From: Bryobacterales bacterium
GTDB taxonomy: Bacteria; Acidobacteriota; Terriglobia; Bryobacterales; Bryobacteraceae
Direction of reading: 5' to 3'
Assembly: GCA_003164075.1 (NCBI GenBank)
Contig: PLRZ01000166.1
Coordinates: 5,764 to 22,449 of the forward strand
Length of the DNA: 16,686 nucleotides
The translations under genes were made by a program, and so were the position numbers. The notes under the pieces are model-generated. The model did no database searches. It was not told the origin of the DNA and saw only the letters and a program-made list of their open reading frames with translations. Positions 1 to 7,207 of the stretch are shown piece by piece; position 1 is the stretch's first letter; each line of letters opens with the position of its first letter.

Positions 1-100
1 TTCCTTTCGATGGCGAGAGCTTCGCGGGTGGGGCAGGCGAGCACCGCCTGCCCCACCTTCGGGCTCACTGCAAATTCCACGACATCAGGGAGTTCTGAAG
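1..100. repeat. Edge-truncated copy of an inverted-repeat (MITE/REP-like) element
   Basis: Bases 1-100 are the reverse complement of much of the element at 13651-13875: the end motif CGACATCAGGGAGTTCTGAA (80-99), the segment GGGCTCACTGCAAATTCCA and the segment containing GCGAGAGCTTCGC all recur there in the opposite orientation. This copy has one extra G in the end motif and lacks a roughly 60-base stretch present in the other copy. Its other end lies beyond base 1. It contains a perfect hairpin, 27-39 pairing with 45-57 (13 bp stem, loop AGCAC). It lies downstream of the last chemosensory gene, but no T-run follows on the minus strand, so it is not an obvious intrinsic terminator. Confidence 0.75.
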
Positions 101-117
101 CTCGCGCCGGCCGCGAG
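101..117 (-). terminator. Possible GC-rich hairpin at the operon end
   Basis: CTCGCG (101-106) pairs perfectly with CGCGAG (112-117) across a 5-base loop, starting 14 bases beyond the TAA of the RsbT-like gene. No U-tract follows on the minus strand, so it would have to act as a weak or Rho-assisted terminator, or as a 3' end stabiliser. The 13 bp hairpin at 27-57 lies further downstream and could serve the same purpose. Confidence 0.3.
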
Positions 118-130
118 TCGCAGGCGCCCC

Positions 131-550
131 TTAAGCGCGTGGGAGCCATTTCACCATCGTGACTGAAATTCCCGTGCCCGCTGGCGAACGGATCGCGAAC
201 TCATCCATCAGTTTTCGGCAGCCGGGTATCCCCGCGCCAGGAGCCGTGCCGGCGAGCACGCGATCGACGTCGCCGATGCCGATGCCGCCGTCATCCACGG
301 AAATCCTCAGACCGATGCGCCCGCCGTCTGCGATCTCGAAGACGCTGAGGTGTCCGGAACAGCCGGAATGCTGCACCACATTTCGTGCGATCTCCGATAC
401 GGCAGTGGCAATCTGCGTCAGGGCGTGAGCGGCAAATCCCAGGCGCGCAGCCTCTTCGCGCACCACCAGACGAGCCAGGAGCACGTCCTGAAGTCTTGCG
501 ACCGGCAGCTTGGCCAGTTCCTTCTCACTGTGAGTAGTGGTTGTCGTCAT
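131..550 (-). CDS. RsbT-like anti-sigma regulatory factor (serine kinase, HATPase fold)
   Basis: A 139-residue single-domain GHKL-type ATPase, the usual length for RsbT/RsbW/SpoIIAB proteins. The N-box is SEIARNVVQHSG (E53, N57), the G1 box is VDDGGIGIG (about 85-93), and a GAGIPGCRKLMDEF lid/G2 segment (105-118) is followed by GTGISVTMVKW near the end. The GxPGxxxLMDEF signature is closest to RsbT, a switch kinase that phosphorylates a STAS partner. The start is an ATG with GGAGTG seven bases upstream. It is the last gene of the operon, 109 bases after the CheZ-like gene. A STAS protein, the expected substrate or partner, is encoded at 5675-5977 in the same operon. Kinase activity and pairing are inferred; the fold and family are clear. 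Confidence 0.88.
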   Translation of the reverse strand: MTTTTTHSEKELAKLPVARLQDVLLARLVVREEAARLGFAAHALTQIATAVSEIARNVVQHSGCSGHLSVFEIADGGRIGLRISVDDGGIGIGDVDRVLAGTAPGAGIPGCRKLMDEFAIRSPAGTGISVTMVKWLPRA

Positions 551-659
551 GGTTCACTCCGACGGGATCGTTCTCAATCGCGGCTTCCCCGGAATGCCGC
601 CGGGCGCGCGCCGATATCCCGTGCTTTCATTCTGTACTTTCTCTCGATCTGCGCGGCGT
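551..659 (-). other. Longest gap within the operon (109 bases)
   Basis: Non-coding interval between the CheZ-like gene and the RsbT-like gene. It contains a GCGGC/GCCGC inverted repeat on the minus strand (about 580-600). I see no convincing promoter or terminator, so read-through from upstream seems most likely. Confidence 0.4.
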
Positions 660-2582
660 TCAGAACAGCTCCACGTTGCCCGCAAGTTCCTCATCGCAAA
701 CTTCGCCGTTGGGAATTGGCTCCGGCTCCTCAGACCCTGCTGCCAGGATGTCGTCTTGCTCCGTAAAAGGGTCGTCCGGCTCTACTGCGGGATCGATGTC
801 CAGTGCGGTCGATCGACCGCTGACTGCTTCGTGGACCACGCGCTCATGGGCCATCGTATAGTTGCGATTCAATTCCCGCACCTTGTGGTGGGAAGCGCCT
901 GCAGAGCCACTGCTTGAATCGGAGTATTGAAGGGCTATTTGTTCGAACATCGCCGTGGCGCGGGCGCCGGCCTTCGATGCCGCCTCGGGAAAGCGAATGG
1001 ACCCGGCTGTGCGGTGTAGAGTTTCCGAAAGCTCTCGCTCCAGCGATGTAATGGCGCCAAGCGCGCTCCGCAGACTCTGTTCCAGCGCGCGCAGTTTGTT
1101 TTCCGATTCGGCCGATTCGTTGGACAGAAGACTCTGCTCCACCATCGCCAGTTCGCTGTAGTCCCTGAGCCGCTGTTCCAGAACCACGACCGAATCGACC
1201 ACGTCCGTCACGCGGGACGATATCTCGTCCAGTTGCTGCATGGCTTCATCCGCGACCCTCCGGGTGTTGCTGGCGACCACTTCCAGCGAGGCGCCGGTGC
1301 TCACGTGGGCGGCGAAGATTTGCGCGTTGAGAGCCACCATCCGCAGCTTCAGGGCAAGCCCCAGGATCTGCGACGTACAGTCGTTGAATGTGGACTTGAG
1401 CTTTTGTACCAGGTCGACCGCACTCCGCATGCTGACAGCCGCGTTCTCGATCACCTCGATCACCGCATGGAGACTCTCGATCGCCTGCCCAATGATCTCG
1501 CCATCCAAGGTTGCGCCGCCGGAGTGCAATGCCTGGGCGGCCAGGGCCTTGGCCTCCGACTCTATTTCCGCCAGTCCACCAGCCACCTGGCGCCCGGCCT
1601 CGTCCAGTTGCTCGAATACCGCCCGCAGTTGCATGAGCTGCACGCGGCCCGCGTCAGCCAGGAAGTGCCGGCAGTCGGTTTCCCCGGCGCCTGTGAACCC
1701 ATTCACGGACCCGGACGCCAGATGTCCCACCATCTCATCGATAGCCAAGCCGATGTGCTGGAATTTTTGCCGGGCCATGTCCTGGCACTGCAGTGCCACG
1801 ATGGCTTTTCCGACACCACCGGAAATCTTCAACCCCGCCTGCGATATCGATTGGGCCGCGGCTTCGGAGGACTGCAACGCATCGTTGAGCGTCGAAAGGT
1901 CGATCCTGGTTTCGGTGAGCATCCTCTCCGTTTTGGCCTTTTGTTCGGTTGCGAGGCTCGTTAGTCTGGTGACGGCCGTTCCGGTCTCTTCACCGGTACG
2001 CTCGAGCTCCTCGAAGCGCTGGCCAACCGCGTTGTGAACATCCCGAACAATGCTCCCGATACTATCCGCCAACGCGAAGAACTTCGCGCGCGTGCCCTCG
2101 TCAAAGGCACAGGCCTGGATTCGAAACTGGCTGTTGGTCATTTCCAGTGGCGAGAGGGTTCGCACCAAGGCGCTCCGTTCGCGCGCGATCCGTATGACCT
2201 CGACGTGCATCTTCTCGAAGACGACCGACACGTTGTTGTATTGCTCGCGGCTGGCGTGAACCAGGTCTTCCGCCTTCTTGAGCAATTGGAAGGCAAATTG
2301 AATCGCCGCGTCTTCAGTCCGCCCGGTGGCGGCGGCCGTGATCTCGTCGGACCGCCTCCTCACCTCGCGGGCCAGGGACGTGATCTTCCCGAGAAGCGTT
2401 CCCAGTCCCAGGAATTCTTCCTCCATGGCCGCGGTGAAACCGAAGAGCGCGGATTTTTCCGCTTCCAGCCGGCTCCTGAGTTCGCGCACCCGATCGGGCG
2501 CCAGAGCGGCACTTGGGCGCAGGCGTTTCGGCCATGCCGCCTGCCAGCACTTGACGGCGAGATTTTGTAGCCAGCCGGTCAT
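660..2582 (-). CDS. Receptor-like coiled-coil protein with CheZ-like phosphatase motif
   Basis: 640 residues, soluble, almost wholly helical (heptad-rich), with no transmembrane segment or recognisable sensory domain. Residues 261-285 contain VALQCQDMARQ, which aligns without gaps with the catalytic helix of E. coli CheZ (QDFQDLTGQ). D268 and Q272 correspond to CheZ D143 and Q147. Residues about 405-447 (ALNAQIFAAHVSTGASLEVV) resemble a degenerate chemoreceptor hairpin tip. The C-terminal 45 residues are strongly acidic and end in NVELF, like the acidic CheY-binding tail of CheZ. I chose the ATG at 2582 because it overlaps the cheA stop as ATGA; an upstream ATG at 2612 would add ten residues lying within cheA. 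Likely role: CheY-P phosphatase or receptor-array accessory protein. The scaffold is seen; the activity is inference. Confidence 0.75.
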   Translation of the reverse strand: MTGWLQNLAVKCWQAAWPKRLRPSAALAPDRVRELRSRLEAEKSALFGFTAAMEEEFLGLGTLLGKITSLAREVRRRSDEITAAATGRTEDAAIQFAFQLLKKAEDLVHASREQYNNVSVVFEKMHVEVIRIARERSALVRTLSPLEMTNSQFRIQACAFDEGTRAKFFALADSIGSIVRDVHNAVGQRFEELERTGEETGTAVTRLTSLATEQKAKTERMLTETRIDLSTLNDALQSSEAAAQSISQAGLKISGGVGKAIVALQCQDMARQKFQHIGLAIDEMVGHLASGSVNGFTGAGETDCRHFLADAGRVQLMQLRAVFEQLDEAGRQVAGGLAEIESEAKALAAQALHSGGATLDGEIIGQAIESLHAVIEVIENAAVSMRSAVDLVQKLKSTFNDCTSQILGLALKLRMVALNAQIFAAHVSTGASLEVVASNTRRVADEAMQQLDEISSRVTDVVDSVVVLEQRLRDYSELAMVEQSLLSNESAESENKLRALEQSLRSALGAITSLERELSETLHRTAGSIRFPEAASKAGARATAMFEQIALQYSDSSSGSAGASHHKVRELNRNYTMAHERVVHEAVSGRSTALDIDPAVEPDDPFTEQDDILAAGSEEPEPIPNGEVCDEELAGNVELF

Positions 2583-5305
2583 GGGGCGCCCACGCCCTCC
2601 AGCCGATGACATTCGAGAGGGTTGATGACCAGTACCACGCGCCCATCGCCCATAATCGCGGCTCCGTGAAACTCCTTGCTGTGTTCCAGACCGCCTGCCA
2701 ATGGTTTAACCAGGACCTCCACTTCACTGACGAATCGATCCGCAATCAGGCCATATCGCACCTTTCCCGACTCGATGACGGCGATCGGCACTTCCTCCGC
2801 GGATCTCACCGGCAGGCCGAACATCTCCGCCAACGAGAACAGGGAATAGATTTCGCCGCGAACCTGCGCGATCGAGAGCCCATGGTAATCGTGGACCTCG
2901 GCGGCCGGGACCTTCACCATGTCGCGGATCGAACTGAGCGGAAGGATATACTCCTGCCCTCCCGCCTCCAGCAGAATGCCTTTGGAAACGATCAGGCTGG
3001 TCGGTAACTTGATGGAGATGACGGTTCCCGTACCGGGGCTGCTGCGTATGTCCACCGCGCCTTGCAGGCTCCGGATGTTGTTGCCCACCACGTCCATGCC
3101 AACGCCGCGGCCGGAAACGTCGGTCACCTTTTCCGCCGTGCTCAGTCCCGGCAAAAAGGCCAGCCGGCACGCTTCGGCGTGCGGCATCGCGAGCGCGGCT
3201 TCGCGGGTGATGAGACCTCTTTCGACGGCTTTGCGCTTGAGCGCCTCCGGGTCCAACCCGCGGCCATCGTCTTCGACCTCAATGATCACGTTGCCCGCGT
3301 CGTTGCTCGCCCGCAGCGTCAACCGTCCGCATGGCTGTTTGCCACGTTCGGTTCGCTCTTCCGGGCGCTCCAGGCCGTGGTCGACAGCGTTCCTCACCAG
3401 ATGAACCAACGGATCGCCGATCTGGTCCACGATGGTCTTGTCCAACTCGACGGTTTCGCCTTCAACCACGAGCTGCACTTCTTTTCCAAGGCTGCGAGCC
3501 AGGTCACGCACCAGCCGGGGAAAGCGCTGAAAGACGGTCTTCACCGGCAGCATACGGATGGCCATCACACTAGCCTGCAACTCCTCGGCAATGTGGGAGA
3601 TCCCGGCCCCGGCTTCCTTGAGCGCCCGCGTAATCGCCGCGCGATCCTCTCCCGCCGAGAGCTTCTCCACCAGTGTGGGAATAGCGCCCCTCGCGACCAG
3701 CAGTTCACCCACCACTCGCATCAGCCGATCCAGCTTTTCCTGATCGATACGAATGGTCGTGGAGGATGCAGGCGCGGACCTGGCAGCGTTCCCCGCGGCC
3801 TTCTCGCCGGCCGGCGGGGTCGACGGGAGTCCGTCGATTTTCGACCGCGTCGCGCGAAAAGAATCGCGTAGTTGCGTTCTGTCTTCCGGAGTAACGCGGT
3901 TGCCGGCTTCGATGGCGGCCGCGAGGATTCGCAACTGTGCGGCAACCGGCTCGTCCAGGTCGGATCGCTGCTGATAAGCCGCCGCCGAGGCAAGAGTTTT
4001 CAGCCCGCGCTGGTAGGCCTTGAAAATTGGCGCGCCGGGAGCCTCTTTTTCCAACTGCAGAAGGCAGTTCTCGAACAGGTCGAGGCACTGTGTCGCCGTA
4101 TTCCGGAACGCTGAGGCGCCGGCGGAAGATGGCGAACCCGCCGCTGCTCCGTCGTGGAGCCCGAGTTGCTCCAGCAGGTGCACCGGCAAGACGAAGCCAT
4201 GCGACTGGCCTGACAGATTTTCGAGGAGGCCCTGCATCGCATCCCGCGATTCCAGAACCAGCGTCACGGTGGCGGACTCAACAGGACTGCCGCCAGTCTG
4301 ACGGTGACTGTCGAGTGCCGACTCGAGAGCATGAGCGATGCGGGCCAATACCGGCAGGGGATGGCTGCTGGCAAGAGATGCGCCCGCCTGCCCGATTAGA
4401 AGGCCGGCATTACCTTTTATGCTGTGTACGGCTCGAAACAGCGCGTCCAGGCTTTCGCGTGAAGAATTGTCTCCTTCGAGGTCAAGCGCCTGGCTCTCAA
4501 TCGTCTCCAAATGCTCCTGGCACTCGGTCGTGAACAATGTCAGAAACTCGGCCGGTACCGTCCCCAGCAGCGCGACGGCTGACGATTGATCCTCGACCAG
4601 GCGTATCGACACATCGCACTCGTCTTCGACGAAGCTGAACACTCCGCGAATGGCTTCCTCACCGCGATCCGTGACCAGCATGACTTCCCACCACAGGTAG
4701 CAGGATTCCGGCTCCAGATCGTAGAAAAGCGGCACTCCGTCGCTGTGGCCGGTAATGTGAGCCTGGCCTAATCCACGCAGTTCATCGAGCAGCGTGATCG
4801 GGTCGGTGCCGGAGAAGAACAGGTCCCGGTGAGGCCGAAGCAGCACTTCGAATGCGCTACTTGCCGGTGCGATCGAGCGACCGGCGGTGGCGACGGTTGG
4901 CGCCGCCGGGCTAGACACGGGCTTCGGAAGAAGGGCCGCCAGAGCTTCCGTGACAGCTTGCTCGCCCGCACACTCGGCGTCAGGGTCCTGCGCACCGAGG
5001 ATGGCGCGCAGGACATCGCCGGCTTTCAGACCGCAATCCACCAGGTCCCCGGTTATGGCCAACTTGCCGGATCGGGCCAGGTCGAATGCCTCCTCCACTT
5101 TGTGGGCCACGGCCGCCAGGCGGGCGAATCCCGCCGTTGCCCCGGAACCCTTAATCGTGTGGATCGCGCGGAATACACGATGCACGAATTCGCCATTTCC
5201 CGGGTCGGATTCGAGCGCCAGGAGCGCCGCGTCCTGCTCGGTCAGAAGTTCCAGAGCCTCCGGCCGGAAGGCCGTCCGCATCTGTTCCATGATGTCGACG
5301 CTCAT
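2579..5305 (-). CDS. cheA: Chemotaxis histidine kinase CheA with two Hpt domains
   Basis: 908 residues, longer than a typical CheA (about 650-700). Order: Hpt 1 (about 1-105, phosphoacceptor H49 in AIHTIKGSG); a CheA-type regulatory region (150-240, RPHRDLFFSGTDP, LEPESCYLWWE); Hpt 2 (about 250-365, H294 in AVHSIKGNAG); a helical linker (396-490); P3 dimerisation (about 516-580); HATPase with N-box VRNAVDHGLE (N639), G1 VEDDGRGLDPE and G2 VSGRGVGMDVV; then a P5 CheW-like domain (770-900). It autophosphorylates under receptor control and should feed the two CheY proteins and CheB. The ATG start has AAGGA seven bases upstream and lies 10 bases after the second cheY. The stop overlaps the next gene by four bases. 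The 396-490 linker could be a third, His-less Hpt bundle; that is weak. Confidence 0.97.
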   Translation of the reverse strand: MSVDIMEQMRTAFRPEALELLTEQDAALLALESDPGNGEFVHRVFRAIHTIKGSGATAGFARLAAVAHKVEEAFDLARSGKLAITGDLVDCGLKAGDVLRAILGAQDPDAECAGEQAVTEALAALLPKPVSSPAAPTVATAGRSIAPASSAFEVLLRPHRDLFFSGTDPITLLDELRGLGQAHITGHSDGVPLFYDLEPESCYLWWEVMLVTDRGEEAIRGVFSFVEDECDVSIRLVEDQSSAVALLGTVPAEFLTLFTTECQEHLETIESQALDLEGDNSSRESLDALFRAVHSIKGNAGLLIGQAGASLASSHPLPVLARIAHALESALDSHRQTGGSPVESATVTLVLESRDAMQGLLENLSGQSHGFVLPVHLLEQLGLHDGAAAGSPSSAGASAFRNTATQCLDLFENCLLQLEKEAPGAPIFKAYQRGLKTLASAAAYQQRSDLDEPVAAQLRILAAAIEAGNRVTPEDRTQLRDSFRATRSKIDGLPSTPPAGEKAAGNAARSAPASSTTIRIDQEKLDRLMRVVGELLVARGAIPTLVEKLSAGEDRAAITRALKEAGAGISHIAEELQASVMAIRMLPVKTVFQRFPRLVRDLARSLGKEVQLVVEGETVELDKTIVDQIGDPLVHLVRNAVDHGLERPEERTERGKQPCGRLTLRASNDAGNVIIEVEDDGRGLDPEALKRKAVERGLITREAALAMPHAEACRLAFLPGLSTAEKVTDVSGRGVGMDVVGNNIRSLQGAVDIRSSPGTGTVISIKLPTSLIVSKGILLEAGGQEYILPLSSIRDMVKVPAAEVHDYHGLSIAQVRGEIYSLFSLAEMFGLPVRSAEEVPIAVIESGKVRYGLIADRFVSEVEVLVKPLAGGLEHSKEFHGAAIMGDGRVVLVINPLECHRLEGVGAP

Positions 5306-5315
5306 CGCGGGTCCT

Positions 5316-5678
5316 TCATCGCATGACCCTCTTCACTGTCGTCAACAGATCCGCGGGCTGAAACGGCTTCACGATCCACCCCGTCGCACCGGCGGCCTTG
5401 CCCTGCATCTTCTTTTCCTGGTTGGATTCAGTCGTCAACAGGACGATGGGAACGAACCGGTATTCAGGCATGCTTCTCAGCTTACGGGTTAGCTCGAAGC
5501 CATCCATCCCGGGCATATTCAGATCTGTCACGAAGAGATGAAATTCACGTCCGCCCAGCTTGGCGATGGCATCGCGGCCATCGCGGGCCTCGACTACTTC
5601 GTAGCCGGCGTTCTCCAGCGTAAGCGCCACCATCTGGCGAAGGCTGGGGGAATCGTCGACGGTCATGATTCTCTTCAC
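5316..5678 (-). CDS. cheY: Single-domain response regulator, CheY type (second copy)
   Basis: 120-residue receiver domain with no output domain. Active-site residues are all present: D8, D9, phosphoacceptor D52 (TDLNMPGMDG), T83 and K104 (VKPFQP). The GTG at 5678 is the chosen start. It gives the expected receiver N-terminus (KRIMTVDDS), has AAGGA eight bases upstream, and overlaps the STAS stop as GTGA. Starting further upstream would run through the STAS gene. It sits directly before cheA and is likely the partner CheA phosphorylates most directly. Its sequence is clearly different from the CheY at 5996-6367, so the two may have distinct outputs or one may act as a phosphate sink. Confidence 0.95.
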   Translation of the reverse strand: MKRIMTVDDSPSLRQMVALTLENAGYEVVEARDGRDAIAKLGGREFHLFVTDLNMPGMDGFELTRKLRSMPEYRFVPIVLLTTESNQEKKMQGKAAGATGWIVKPFQPADLLTTVKRVMR

Positions 5679-5977
5679 AAGGCGTCCTTCGACTCCGCCA
5701 GGAGTTCGCCCCGTAATGCGCAGCGGTCCACCGCATTTACAAATGTCTCGGATGGGTTCTCCAGAACGAAAGCCGGGGTGGTCTTGCGAAGCGAAACCAG
5801 CATCTGCAGAATACTGGTGTCGATATCCTCCAGTCCCTGCGTCCGGACTACAACCGTGGCCCCGCTGGCCAGGGAGGACGCCAGGCACTTGCCGAGTTCA
5901 GCGGCGTGACGTACGGTCACGCCACCGCTCAGTTCCAGCATCAAACCCTCTGTCGTGTTTTGAATCCTGTATGGCAC
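5675..5977 (-). CDS. STAS-domain protein (anti-sigma factor antagonist type)
   Basis: 100 residues, one STAS domain. The pattern is typical: a N-terminal strand (GLMLELSGGV), a helix VRHAAELGKCLASSL, a strand ATVVVRTQGLEDID, then DTSILQMLVSL. S55 in DTS falls at the phospho-serine position of SpoIIAA/RsbV (DSSG), but the following glycine is isoleucine. The start is GTG at 5977 with GGAGG nine bases upstream, 18 bases after the first cheY. The stop overlaps the second cheY by four bases. STAS proteins are the substrates and targets of RsbT/RsbW-type kinases, and one such kinase ends this operon (131-550), which suggests a partner switch built into the chemosensory pathway. MlaB-like STAS proteins look similar, but no lipid transport genes are near. 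Confidence 0.85.
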   Translation of the reverse strand: MPYRIQNTTEGLMLELSGGVTVRHAAELGKCLASSLASGATVVVRTQGLEDIDTSILQMLVSLRKTTPAFVLENPSETFVNAVDRCALRGELLAESKDAL

Positions 5978-5995
5978 TAGGGTGGCCCTCCGATG

Positions 5996-6367
5996 TCATT
6001 CAAGCGTCAAAACCAGCCGGATGTTCTCGATCATCGTCGCCGGTTCCGAAGGTTTTACGATATACAGGTTCGCGCCTGCTTCGAACCCTCTCATCTTGTC
6101 GCTCTTGTCACCTTCCGTGGATACGATGATGATCGGCAGGTCCTGGTACTGCGGTTCGGCCCGAACGCGGCGGATAAACTCGTATCCGTCCATGTGTCCC
6201 ATGTTGATGTCGGTAAGAATGAGATCGCAGGGATGCGCATATAGTTTTTCCAGTCCGTCGTTTCCGTCAACCGCGGTAAGCACATCGAAACTCGCCTGCG
6301 CGAGGATGTGGGAGTGGTAAGTCCGGACGAATTCGGAATCGTCCACTACCAGAATTTTCTTTTTCAT
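5996..6367 (-). CDS. cheY: Single-domain response regulator, CheY type (first copy)
   Basis: 123-residue receiver domain with D9, D10, phosphoacceptor D53 (LTDINMGHMDGYEF), S83/T84 and K105 (VKPSEP). The proline that usually follows the NM of NMP is replaced (NMGHMDG). No DNA-binding or other output domain is attached, so it should signal by protein contact. The ATG start has AAGGAG within the end of cheR, and the gap to the cheR stop is only six bases. It is followed by the STAS gene 18 bases later. The two CheY proteins flank the STAS gene, which makes it a possible interaction target; that is inference from gene order alone. Confidence 0.95.
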   Translation of the reverse strand: MKKKILVVDDSEFVRTYHSHILAQASFDVLTAVDGNDGLEKLYAHPCDLILTDINMGHMDGYEFIRRVRAEPQYQDLPIIIVSTEGDKSDKMRGFEAGANLYIVKPSEPATMIENIRLVLTLE

Positions 6368-6373
6368 GCTTCC

Positions 6374-7207
6374 TTACTCCTTGACATACACGAGGTGGGC
6401 ATCCATCCTCCTAAGCTTGAACGCGCTGGAGATCCGGCCAACCGACTCGGAATGGCCTAGAAAGAGATAACCTCCGCGGTTGAGCGAGTTGTAGAAATGG
6501 TCGACCGCACTCTTACGGGACGCGTCATCGAAATAGATCAGGACATTGCGGCAGAAAATGAAATCGAAATTCCGCATCGCACGCATGGCCATCCGGTCAT
6601 ACAGATTCAAATGCTGAAACCGCACCATTGACGCGATGTTGGGCCGGACTGTGTAGCGTTCGCCCTCCTGAATGAAGTGTTTTTCCAGGTATGGGGGCGG
6701 CACTTCGCGGACGGAACGCCACCAGTAGTGTGCATCCGCCGCCTGCGCCAGCACGTTCTGGTCGATATCGGTGGCCACGATTTCGCAGTCCCAGTACTGC
6801 GATTGGGGAAAGACTTCCTGAAGAATGATGGCGAGGGTGTAGGGCTCTTCGCCGGACGAACAACCCGCGGACCAGATGCGGATTTTCTGCTCGCCACGGG
6901 TCTGTTTTGCTGAGAGCACCTCCGGAAGGCAGCAGTTCGCGAACGCTTCCAGTTGCTCGAACTCCCGGAACATGTAGGTCTCGTTGGTGGTGATCAGATT
7001 GGCGAGCGCCTGCATTTCTGTGCCTTCGGGATCCGCATAGCAGAGGAGAAAGACGTATTCCTGGGGATCTTGAAAGCCCAGAACGTCCATCCGCTTTTCA
7101 ACGCGTTTTTGGAGAAAATACGATTTTTTCTCTTCGAATTGCAGTCCCAGGCGGACATAGATCTGCTGGCTCAGCTTATTGAAGTGATCGGTAGAGAGCT
7201 CCATCAT
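6374..7207 (-). CDS. cheR: Chemotaxis protein methyltransferase CheR
   Basis: 277 residues, a normal CheR length. The N-terminal helical CheR domain (about 1-75) ends in the conserved TTNETYMFRE. The SAM-binding methyltransferase domain follows, with motif I WSAGCSSGEEPYTLA (112-126), the acidic residue motif VATDID (145-149) and FDFIFCRNVLIYF (214-226). It methylates glutamates on the chemoreceptor, here presumably the soluble receptor at 11261-13258. I chose the ATG at 7207 because it overlaps the HEAT gene stop as ATGA and gives the usual N-terminus. A GTG at 7228 would add seven residues inside the HEAT gene. No pentapeptide-binding insertion was recognised, and the receptor lacks an NWETF-like tail. 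Confidence 0.96.
   Translation of the reverse strand: MMELSTDHFNKLSQQIYVRLGLQFEEKKSYFLQKRVEKRMDVLGFQDPQEYVFLLCYADPEGTEMQALANLITTNETYMFREFEQLEAFANCCLPEVLSAKQTRGEQKIRIWSAGCSSGEEPYTLAIILQEVFPQSQYWDCEIVATDIDQNVLAQAADAHYWWRSVREVPPPYLEKHFIQEGERYTVRPNIASMVRFQHLNLYDRMAMRAMRNFDFIFCRNVLIYFDDASRKSAVDHFYNSLNRGGYLFLGHSESVGRISSAFKLRRMDAHLVYVKE

Noticed and set aside
27..57. Perfect 13 bp hairpin as an intrinsic terminator for the che operon
   Set aside because: No U-tract follows on the minus strand, and the same palindrome belongs to a repeat element also found upstream of the operon.
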